NCBI GenBank assembly: GCA_964415085.1
Contig: CAYPYI010000057.1
Span: 1 to 8,985, forward strand
From: CAYPYI01 sp964415085
GTDB lineage: Bacteria > Bacillota > Clostridia > Tissierellales > Tissierellaceae
Direction: 5' to 3'
Length of the DNA stretch: 8,985 nucleotides
Positions 1 to 5,461 of the stretch are shown here, piece by piece (position 1 is the first letter of the stretch; each line of letters begins with the position of its first letter). The notes beneath the pieces were generated by a model. It was given only the letters and a program-made list of their open reading frames with translations, did not search any database and had not been told where the DNA came from. The position numbers and the translations under genes were made by a program.

Positions 1-104
1 GCTTCTTGTAAATCTACGTCTTTACCTGTAGGCCAATGTGTTAATACTTCGTCTCTTTGTCCGAAGAAAAACTCTTCTGACCATTTTTTATTTTTTAAAT
101 TCAT
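1..104 (-). CDS. glmE: Glutamate mutase (methylaspartate mutase) catalytic subunit E, N-terminal fragment
   Basis: Only the first 34 codons are inside the window; the gene continues past base 1. The translation starts MNLKNKKWSEEFFFGQRDEV and goes on with a WPTGKDVDL stretch, which matches the N-terminus I know for GlmE/MutE, the large subunit of adenosylcobalamin-dependent glutamate mutase. With GlmS it converts L-glutamate to (2S,3S)-3-methylaspartate in the cytoplasm. The ATG at 104 lies 4 bases after the glmL stop, and its ribosome binding site sits inside the last codons of glmL, so the two are probably translationally coupled. The order glmS-glmL-glmE is the one known from clostridial glutamate fermenters. 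The identification rests on a short fragment plus this gene order, and the active-site regions are not visible. Confidence 0.87.
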   Translation of the reverse strand, partial: MNLKNKKWSEEFFFGQRDEVLTHWPTGKDVDLQE

Positions 105-108
105 TTTT

Positions 109-1521
109 TTACCCCCCACATTCTACTATGTATTTTTTTAACATTCTAACTGCCATGTTTGCATCTGCCATAGCTAACAGACCCATTGATGATAATATAT
201 AATCTTTGTCTATCATGTATTTTGGACGTCTAGGTTTTAATGATTCTGGATCATCCATCGTAAATGTAGCAGCTTCAAGTATACTTGCTGGATTTCTACT
301 ATTTACAAGTACTCCACCTGTTCCAATTATATAAGGAAGCTCCATTAAATCCTTTCCAGTTTGTGAATACATTGCTCCACCCATTGGTGAATATATAGAC
401 TCTACTCTTCCTGCATGTCTTTGCATTGATATATCAGCGCAAATTTTTGCCATTGCTTCATCAAATGTTATATCTCTTTCAGTCTCTGGGATAAATGAAG
501 TATTGTTATATCTTCTAGTAAACTCTTCTTCATAATCTTCATACTCTGAAAGATCTAAATATTTTCTAAGCATAATAGTTCCTGCTGCTTCTAATATGGA
601 AACTGCTGAATAACGCATTCCCAAATCCCCCTCAACAGTACGTTTTGCTATTGGTTCTTTTAGACCTCTTAATATAACAGAAGCTTTACTTGGAGCACCT
701 TCACCTATTGAGTGTATATCTGTTGTTGCTCCTCCTATATCTACTACTGCTAAATCTCCAACTCCTGGTTCATCTTTAGTACCTCTTGATAGTACCTCTG
801 CTGCTTTTAATACAGCTGCAGGTGTTGGCATAAGGATTTCTGATATTGTCTCTTCTACATGAGACATACCTTTAGCATTTACAATCTGTTCCATAAAAAT
901 GTTTCTAATAGTCTCTCTAGCTGGGACTACGTTAATATCTTTTAAATTAGGCATTACGTTTTCAGTAACATAGTATTCAATATTTGATTTTTCAAATATT
1001 TCTATTATATCGTCTATACTAGATTTATTTCCTGCAACTACTACAGGTATTTCTATATTATGCTCTGCTATCTTTCCTGCATTATGAATGATAGATTCTG
1101 TATTTCCTCCATCAGTTCCACCTGCAAGTAAAATCATATCAGCACTTGAATTTTTAATTTCTTCAATTTCACTGTTTACTAGCTTGTGACTATAAGTTCC
1201 AATTACTCTTGCTCCTGCACCTAAAGCTGCTCTTTTAGCCGCTTCAGCTGTAAGCTCAGGTACTAGACCTATAGCAGCTATTTTTAAACCACCAGCTGCA
1301 GAAGAACACGCAAGTTTTTTAGTAATGTTAATATCTTCTATATTAACTTTTCCTTCTAACTTACTAAAAAGTTTGTCCAAAGCGTTTTTATAACCTATAG
1401 TAACATCAGTTTCTACTGTTGTATATGATTTGTCATTTCCTACTATAACTTCCTTATCAATGTCCACTAACGTAACCTTTGTATAAGTACTCCCAAAATC
1501 TATTAAGAGATAACAATTCAT
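109..1521 (-). CDS. glmL: Glutamate mutase reactivating factor / ATPase-like chaperone GlmL (MutL)
   Basis: A 470-residue protein of the ASKHA (actin/Hsp70/sugar-kinase) ATPase fold, in the GlmL/MutL family encoded between the two subunits of glutamate mutase. Visible motifs are phosphate-1 LIDFGSTYTK (residues 6-15), LLAGGTDGG (about 131-139), phosphate-2 VVDIGGATTD (about 259-268) and the adenosine-loop GTGG (about 400-403). By analogy with diol dehydratase reactivases, the family is believed to release damaged cobalamin or assist mutase assembly using ATP; that role is inferred from relatives. It starts 27 bases after the glmS stop with the site AGAGGCGA (1526-1533), and its stop is 4 bases before glmE. 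Its length fits the family. G+C is well above that of the genes to the right. It should not be confused with the mismatch-repair MutL. Confidence 0.95.
   Translation of the reverse strand: MNCYLLIDFGSTYTKVTLVDIDKEVIVGNDKSYTTVETDVTIGYKNALDKLFSKLEGKVNIEDINITKKLACSSAAGGLKIAAIGLVPELTAEAAKRAALGAGARVIGTYSHKLVNSEIEEIKNSSADMILLAGGTDGGNTESIIHNAGKIAEHNIEIPVVVAGNKSSIDDIIEIFEKSNIEYYVTENVMPNLKDINVVPARETIRNIFMEQIVNAKGMSHVEETISEILMPTPAAVLKAAEVLSRGTKDEPGVGDLAVVDIGGATTDIHSIGEGAPSKASVILRGLKEPIAKRTVEGDLGMRYSAVSILEAAGTIMLRKYLDLSEYEDYEEEFTRRYNNTSFIPETERDITFDEAMAKICADISMQRHAGRVESIYSPMGGAMYSQTGKDLMELPYIIGTGGVLVNSRNPASILEAATFTMDDPESLKPRRPKYMIDKDYILSSMGLLAMADANMAVRMLKKYIVECGG
112..117 (-). promoter_or_regulatory. Unusual all-G ribosome binding site of glmE
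   Basis: A run of six G on the minus strand lies 7 bases upstream of the glmE ATG and forms the last two glycine codons of glmL (GGG GGG TAA). It departs from the AGGAGG form used by other genes here. Its position inside the glmL end suggests coupling of glmE translation to glmL. Confidence 0.55.
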
Positions 1522-1548
1522 CCTATCGCCTCTTTACTGTGTTTTTTA

Positions 1549-1965
1549 TTATTCTTCTACGCCTAAATCTTTCTTTAAATCTTCTATTGTTGTTTCAACA
1601 CTTGTACCTGGTGCATAAACTTTATCAAATCCCATGTCTTTGAAAGTTTTGTGTACATCTTCCCAGTTTTGTTTACCAACAACTATGTTTCCTCCAACAT
1701 ATAATAATATGTCGCCTATTCCTGCTTCTTCTGCATTTTGTCTCATACCTCTACAGTCAATTTCTCCATGACCATATAGTGATGATACTAAAATTGCATC
1801 AGCATTTGTTTCAATTGCTGCGTTAATAAAATCTTCCTGTGGTGATAATACTCCTATATTCTCCACATTAAATCCTGCCTCTGTAAGAGTATAATCTAAG
1901 ATTGTATTTCCTACAGCATGACAATCAGATCCTATTACTCCTAACACAATGGTTTTCTTTTCCAT
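1549..1965 (-). CDS. glmS: Glutamate mutase B12-binding subunit S (methylaspartate mutase sigma subunit)
   Basis: A 138-residue single-domain protein with the flavodoxin-like cobalamin-binding fold. The cobalamin signature DxHxxG is present as SDCHAVG, with Asp14, His16 (the lower axial ligand to cobalt in this family) and Gly19. The further B12-pocket motifs VSSLYGHGE (about 60-68) and YVGGNIVVGK (about 89-98) follow. Length equals that of clostridial GlmS/MutS (about 137). With GlmE it forms the coenzyme B12-dependent glutamate mutase, which rearranges glutamate to 3-methylaspartate for fermentation. The start is well supported: GGGGAGGA lies 6 to 7 bases upstream of the ATG. It is the first gene of the glmS-glmL-glmE operon. 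It is unrelated to glucosamine-6-phosphate synthase, which shares the symbol. Confidence 0.96.
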   Translation of the reverse strand: MEKKTIVLGVIGSDCHAVGNTILDYTLTEAGFNVENIGVLSPQEDFINAAIETNADAILVSSLYGHGEIDCRGMRQNAEEAGIGDILLYVGGNIVVGKQNWEDVHKTFKDMGFDKVYAPGTSVETTIEDLKKDLGVEE

Positions 1966-1985
1966 TTGTATTCCTCCCCATAACT

Positions 1986-2000
1986 AATTTGTTGTAAATT
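1986..2000. promoter_or_regulatory. CodY-like box in the glmS leader
   Basis: On the minus strand the sequence AATTTACAACAAATT matches the CodY consensus AATTTTCWGAAAATT at 12 of 15 positions. It lies 21 to 35 bases upstream of the glmS ATG, just before the ribosome binding site, where a bound repressor would block transcription. CodY represses amino-acid catabolism genes in many low-GC Gram-positives when branched-chain amino acids and GTP are high. In such AT-rich DNA a 12/15 match can occur by chance, so this is tentative. Confidence 0.28.
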
Positions 2001-2024
2001 TTAATAATCCACCTTCTAACAATA

Positions 2025-2052
2025 ATAATAACATATATTAATTTTTAAACAA
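2025..2052 (-). promoter_or_regulatory. Possible sigma-A promoter of the glm operon
   Basis: On the minus strand, TTGTTT (2047-2052) and TATTAT (2025-2030) are separated by 16 bases. Transcription would begin near 2018 and give a leader of about 50 bases before glmS. Both hexamers are imperfect and the region is AT-rich, so other positions are possible. Confidence 0.33.
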
Positions 2053-2089
2053 GTATTTTAAACCATTAAATTTTGTATTTACTTTTTGA

Positions 2090-2117
2090 CTTTAATGTCG
2101 AATATTCGACATTAAAG
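2090..2117. promoter_or_regulatory. Perfect 28-bp palindrome, probable operator
   Basis: The half-site CTTTAATGTCGAAT is followed directly by its exact reverse complement, giving 28 symmetric bases with no loop. The GC-bearing core TGTCGAATATTCGACA stands out from the surrounding AT-rich DNA. It has no U-tract on either strand and no loop, so it looks like the binding site of a dimeric or tetrameric regulator and not a terminator. It is about 125 bases upstream of glmS and about 40 bases upstream of the proposed promoter, where an activator could bind. I do not recognise the cognate regulator, and none is encoded in the window. Confidence 0.6.
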
Positions 2118-2258
2118 CACCACATATTATTTTTACTTTACATAACTTGTAATGGTTTTCATACAAATTTTATTATTATAAGGCAATTGTTAATTAATTA
2201 TCATTATTACCAATATCAGTTAACACATTTTTACAAATGTAACTTCCTTACATAATAA

Positions 2259-2378
2259 AAACGCCATTTAAATTATAATATATTTGGAATAATCTTAACT
2301 CCTTTAATAATATAACACATAAGATTAATATCGTTAAGCCCTAAAGTGTTAAATATACTTAATAATTAAATAGCGTTT
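2259..2378. repeat. 120-bp element bounded by 27/28-base imperfect inverted repeats; possible thiI operon terminator
   Basis: The left arm (2259-2285) begins AAACGCCATTTAAATTAT and the right arm (2351-2378) ends ATAATTAAATAGCGTTT. They pair over nearly their whole length with one bulged A, one two-base bulge and two G-U pairs. The 65-base interior has further complementary segments: TCTTA/TAAGA with flanks, CTTAAC/GTTAAG and AACAC/GTGTT, some mutually exclusive. Read on the minus strand, the stem starts 18 bases after the thiI stop and is followed by TTTTTATT, so it could terminate the thiI operon. On the plus strand the arm is followed by TTTCTTTT. A terminator with such a long interior is unusual; a miniature inverted-repeat element or a small structured RNA are alternatives. 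No clear target-site duplication flanks it. Confidence 0.5.
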
Positions 2379-2395
2379 CTTTTAATGAAATTTTT

Positions 2396-3562
2396 TTATT
2401 CTATTGTAGTTATTGTCATATTATCTATGGCTTGTTTTACAAGTTTATCGACATCTAGTGCTTCTTCTGATTTTCTTATATCTTCAACCTTTGGATTAAT
2501 AACTGGATGTTTTGGCAAGAACACTGTACAGCAATCATCAAAAGGCAAGATTGACGTTTCGTATGTTTCTATATCTCTAGCTATATCTATAATATCTATT
2601 TTATCTATTCCTATAAGTGGTCTTAATATTGGCATATCAACAACATCTGTTGTTACAGTTAAGCCTTCTATAGTTTGACTTGCAACCTGACCTAGACTCT
2701 CTCCTGTAATTAAAGCTTGATGATTCTGACTTTTTGCTATTTCATTTGCTATTCTCATCATAAATCTTCTTGATAATATAGTCATTTCATTTTCAGGACA
2801 GTTTTTATTTATTTCTTTTTGAATATTTAATATATTTACACTATAAAAGTTGATTTTCCCAACATATCTAGATAATATCTTAGCTAAATCCCTAACCTTC
2901 TCTTCGGATCTATCGGAAGTAAATGGATAAGAGTGATAATGTACACAATCTATTTTTACTCCTCTTTTGGCCATTGTAAAGCCAGCCACAGGACTATCTA
3001 TACCACCAGATAGTAATAATAAACCCCTACCATTACTTCCTACTGGAAGTCCTCTATATCCTTCTATTTTTTTAGTATATACATAGGCATTTTGTTTTAT
3101 GTCTACGTTAACCATAACATCTGGTGAATGAACATCTACTTTTAAGTCATTAAAACCCTTTAAAATCTCACCACCTATAATTCTTGATACTTCAGGAGAC
3201 TTTAATTCAAACTGTTTATCTGATCTATTTGTTTCAACTTTAAATGTCATATCCTTATTTTCTTTATATTCTTCTTTCATTATCTCTAATGCTGCTAACT
3301 TAATTTCTTCCATATTTTTATTTACTTTGATACAAGGACTAATATAAACTATTCCAAAAACTTTTTTTAACCTATTAATAATTAAATCAAAATTCTCATA
3401 ATCTGCTTCTATATAAATTTTACCTTGATCTTTATAAAAGTTACTAAATCCTACATCACTAATAGCCTTTTTCATTTGTCCTATTAGTTTATTTTCAAAG
3501 TAAGCTCTATTTCCTTTTTTTAAAACTAACTCTCCTACACTTACACTTATTACTCGTTTCAT
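2396..3562 (-). CDS. thiI: tRNA 4-thiouridine synthase ThiI, rhodanese-less form
   Basis: A 388-residue cytoplasmic enzyme that activates U8 of tRNA with ATP and inserts sulfur to form 4-thiouridine. In order: an N-terminal ferredoxin-like domain, a THUMP RNA-binding domain (about 60-165), and a PP-loop ATP pyrophosphatase domain with LLLLSGGIDSPVAG (about 181-194, PP-loop SGGIDS 185-190). The late motif FDDCCTVFLPKHP (about 341-353) carries Cys344 and Cys345, one of which should be the catalytic cysteine corresponding to Cys344 of E. coli. The C-terminal rhodanese domain of E. coli ThiI (482 residues) is absent, as in Bacillus and many Firmicutes, so sulfur must come directly from the adjacent desulfurase. 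It starts 4 bases after the desulfurase stop, and its GAGGTGA site overlaps that stop, so coupling is likely. A role in thiamin thiazole synthesis is unlikely without the rhodanese domain. Confidence 0.95.
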   Translation of the reverse strand: MKRVISVSVGELVLKKGNRAYFENKLIGQMKKAISDVGFSNFYKDQGKIYIEADYENFDLIINRLKKVFGIVYISPCIKVNKNMEEIKLAALEIMKEEYKENKDMTFKVETNRSDKQFELKSPEVSRIIGGEILKGFNDLKVDVHSPDVMVNVDIKQNAYVYTKKIEGYRGLPVGSNGRGLLLLSGGIDSPVAGFTMAKRGVKIDCVHYHSYPFTSDRSEEKVRDLAKILSRYVGKINFYSVNILNIQKEINKNCPENEMTILSRRFMMRIANEIAKSQNHQALITGESLGQVASQTIEGLTVTTDVVDMPILRPLIGIDKIDIIDIARDIETYETSILPFDDCCTVFLPKHPVINPKVEDIRKSEEALDVDKLVKQAIDNMTITTIE

Positions 3563-3566
3563 TCTT

Positions 3567-4721
3567 TCACCTCATCATAATGTCTCTTATTTCTTTTACA
3601 GATTTTTCCATTTGTTCAATTACTATATCTATATCATCAAATGTTATCTCATGAGAAAAACATATTCTAATCGTTCCTTCTATTTCATTATCAGTAAGTT
3701 TTATGCTTTCTAATACATGACTTCTACTAGTTCCATTTGATGAACAGGCTGATGATGTTGATATATATATCTTCTCATCTTCCAGGTAATGTAGTAATAC
3801 TTCTCCTCTTGTATTTCTTATTGAAATATTTATTATATATGGAGAAGATGTATTATCTATTTTAGTATTTACTTTTATATCAGAAATATTGTTTTTAATT
3901 TTATTATAAAAGTACTCTCTAATTTTAACTACATGATCATATTCCGCATCAAAATTATCATTTATAATTTTAACCGCCCTACCAAATCCTACAATTCCTT
4001 GTATATTTTCCGTTCCAGATCTAAAACCATTTTCTTGTCCTCCCCCATATATATGAGGCATTAAATTAGTACCTTCTTTCACATAAAGAGCTCCTATTCC
4101 TTTTGGCCCATGAATTTTATGTGAACTTATAGACAGAGTATTTATACCTAACTCTTTAACATTATAAGCTATCTTACCAAATGATTGTACCCCGTCTAAA
4201 TGTAATAATGCTATTGAATCTTTCTCATCCATTATATTTCTAATTTTTTTTATATCTTGAATAACACCTATTTCATTATTTACATGTATTATTGAAACTA
4301 AAATCGTTTTATCAGTTAGTAAATCATTAAATTGATTAAAATCAATATTCCCATATTCATCTACATCTAAATAATCTACATTATATCCTTCATTTTCCAG
4401 CTTTTTCATACAGTTATACACAGAAGGATGTTCTATCTTTGTTGTTATAATGTGATTTCCTCTATTTTTCATTTTTTCAACTGAACTAAATATTGCTATA
4501 TTATTACTTTCAGTACCACCTGAAGTAAAAAATACTTCCTTATCTCTAGCTTTTAAATAACTTGAAATAGTTTTTCTTGATTCTTCTATTTTCTTCTCTG
4601 TTCCCATACCTAGTCTATGAAGTGAAGATGGGTTTGCAAAATCATTTTCATAGCTTTCAATCATCTCTTCTATAACTTCTTTACGCATTTTTGTAGTTGC
4701 ACAATTATCTAAATATATCAT
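3567..4721 (-). CDS. Cysteine desulfurase (NifS/IscS family), probable dedicated partner of ThiI
   Basis: A 384-residue pyridoxal-phosphate enzyme that takes sulfur from cysteine as an enzyme persulfide, leaving alanine. Visible features: N-terminal YLDNCATTK (3-11), FTSGGTESNN (66-74), His98 stacking on the cofactor (EHPS), Asp176 (HLDGVQ), the Schiff-base lysine Lys202 in SSHKIHGPKG, and the mobile active-site loop STSSACSSNG with Cys326. The extended form of this loop fits the NifS/IscS group and not the SufS group. Its stop overlaps the thiI ribosome binding site, so by analogy with the Bacillus NifZ-ThiI pair it most likely delivers sulfur to ThiI. It lies 13 bases downstream of the LUD-domain gene, with AAGGGAT as binding site. 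A general iron-sulfur role cannot be excluded, but no iscU or suf gene is nearby. Confidence 0.94.
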   Translation of the reverse strand: MIYLDNCATTKMRKEVIEEMIESYENDFANPSSLHRLGMGTEKKIEESRKTISSYLKARDKEVFFTSGGTESNNIAIFSSVEKMKNRGNHIITTKIEHPSVYNCMKKLENEGYNVDYLDVDEYGNIDFNQFNDLLTDKTILVSIIHVNNEIGVIQDIKKIRNIMDEKDSIALLHLDGVQSFGKIAYNVKELGINTLSISSHKIHGPKGIGALYVKEGTNLMPHIYGGGQENGFRSGTENIQGIVGFGRAVKIINDNFDAEYDHVVKIREYFYNKIKNNISDIKVNTKIDNTSSPYIINISIRNTRGEVLLHYLEDEKIYISTSSACSSNGTSRSHVLESIKLTDNEIEGTIRICFSHEITFDDIDIVIEQMEKSVKEIRDIMMR

Positions 4722-4734
4722 ATTTATCCCTTCT

Positions 4735-5334
4735 TTAATATCCTAATTCTTTATCCACATAACAAACTATTATTTCCGTTCCACCTGGATTTTTATGAAT
4801 TATAGTTTCTACCTTACATATTCTTTCTTCACTACTGCAGTCACTACACTTACCAGTTATAGTACATGGAGTTTTTCTATTTAGTCTTTTGGCATTTAAA
4901 GGTCCAGCAATATTTTTTATTCTCTCCCTAGCCATTTCATAATTCTCTACTAATTTATTCTTTCCAACTATAATATATACTCTTTTATGTCCAAAAATCA
5001 TTGATGATACTCTATTTCCAGTTCCATCCATATTAACAATTTTTCCATCTTCAGTGATTGCATTTGAACTGGTTAAGTAAATATCAGTATTCATAGCACT
5101 AATCAATGTATCCTTATCGTTATCTCTCCAGTGCCATATAACATTATTTCCTTTGTCTAAAAGTTTATTATAAATATCTATTTCTTCTATTGTAATTGAA
5201 CCCCCAATAGAAATACTTTCAAAATCTTTTATATCATTAAGTAAATAATCATTTAAACTATATATATTCTCAAAACTTTTAAATTTAATATTATTTTTCT
5301 CAAAATTCTCTTTTAAACTGCCTAATCTATCCAT
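4735..5334 (-). CDS. LUD-domain protein (LutC/YkgG-like, DUF162 family) with C-terminal four-cysteine cluster
   Basis: A 199-residue cytoplasmic protein of the LUD family. The fold's signature segments are visible: ISIGGSITIEE (41-51), DIYLTSSNAIT (84-94), VNMDGTGNRVSSMIFG (about 100-115), VYIIVGKNKLV (119-129), and a typical end VDKELGY. Residues 157-173 hold Cys157, Cys163, Cys166 and Cys173 (C-x5-C-x2-C-x6-C), which could bind a metal or an iron-sulfur cluster. Proteins of this form are common in clostridia and often labelled lactate utilization protein, but no lutA/lutB partner is present here, so that function is not supported. It is the first gene of an operon with a cysteine desulfurase and thiI, suggesting a link to sulfur transfer or tRNA thiolation; this is inference. 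AAGGAGGGGG precedes the ATG and supports the start. Confidence 0.85.
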   Translation of the reverse strand: MDRLGSLKENFEKNNIKFKSFENIYSLNDYLLNDIKDFESISIGGSITIEEIDIYNKLLDKGNNVIWHWRDNDKDTLISAMNTDIYLTSSNAITEDGKIVNMDGTGNRVSSMIFGHKRVYIIVGKNKLVENYEMARERIKNIAGPLNAKRLNRKTPCTITGKCSDCSSEERICKVETIIHKNPGGTEIIVCYVDKELGY

Positions 5335-5352
5335 AATCCCCCTCCTTACTCT

Positions 5353-5381
5353 ATTATACTTTATAACATCTGCAATATAAA
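5353..5381 (-). promoter_or_regulatory. Promoter of the LUD-desulfurase-thiI operon
   Basis: On the minus strand a perfect -10 TATAAT (5353-5358) is preceded at 17 bases by TTTATA (5376-5381), a 4/6 match to the -35 consensus. Transcription would begin around 5346, giving a very short leader that starts next to the ribosome binding site. Confidence 0.55.
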
Positions 5382-5416
5382 GTAAACTAAAAATAATACA
5401 TATGTTTTCCCTTTTA

Positions 5417-5422
5417 TATAAT
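5417..5422 (+). promoter_or_regulatory. Possible -10 element of the ansA promoter
   Basis: A perfect TATAAT lies 40 bases upstream of the ansA ATG, but no good -35 sits at the usual distance (TAATAC at 17 bases). An alternative -10, TATTAT at 5429-5434, also lacks a clear -35. The gene is divergent from the LUD operon, so the 127-base space must carry a promoter for each direction. Confidence 0.35.
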
Positions 5423-5431
5423 TTATGTTAT

Positions 5432-5445
5432 TATCTATATAGATA
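5432..5445. promoter_or_regulatory. 14-bp palindrome in the ansA leader
   Basis: TATCTATATAGATA is perfectly symmetric and lies between the proposed -10 and the AAGGAGG ribosome binding site (5448-5454). It could be an operator for a repressor of ansA. It is short and purely of common bases, so chance is possible. Confidence 0.25.
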
Positions 5446-5461
5446 TTAAGGAGGTCTTTAT

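Larger units (their letters stand above)
1966..2395. other. 430-base gene-free region between thiI and glmS
   Basis: No convincing gene is present. The region contains, from thiI toward glmS: the 120-bp inverted-repeat element, a small hairpin (ACATTT-TTAC-AAATGT at 2225-2240), an AT-rich stretch, the 28-bp palindrome, a possible promoter and a CodY-like box. A short open frame on the plus strand (2073-2255) has no ribosome binding site and a composition expected of random AT-rich DNA. A 15-codon frame on the minus strand within the right part of the inverted-repeat element is equally unsupported. I see no cobalamin riboswitch, although the downstream genes use B12. Confidence 0.6.

Noticed and set aside
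2185..2206. Fur-box-like sequence (GGTAATGATAATTAATTAA on the minus strand)
   Set aside because: Only about 13 of 19 positions match and the second half is poor; nothing nearby is iron related enough to support it.
2073..2255. 60-codon open frame on the plus strand upstream of glmS
   Set aside because: It has no ribosome binding site, spans the 28-bp palindrome, and its product rich in Phe, Tyr, Leu and His looks like translated AT-rich noncoding DNA.
2259..2378. Complete mobile element
   Set aside because: No transposase gene, no clear target-site duplication and no second copy in the window; kept only as an inverted-repeat element of unknown nature.
1966..2395. Cobalamin or TPP riboswitch upstream of glmS or after thiI
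   Set aside because: I looked for the conserved B12-box and thi-box core sequences on the minus strand and saw none; the region is too AT-rich for the expected helices.
2385..2678. 97-codon open frame on the plus strand with a Ser/Ile-rich hydrophobic product
   Set aside because: It lies antisense within the well-supported thiI 3' part and has no binding site; a shadow frame.
4735..5334. Member of a lactate oxidation LutABC operon
   Set aside because: No iron-sulfur LutA or LutB gene is adjacent; the neighbours are a cysteine desulfurase and ThiI.
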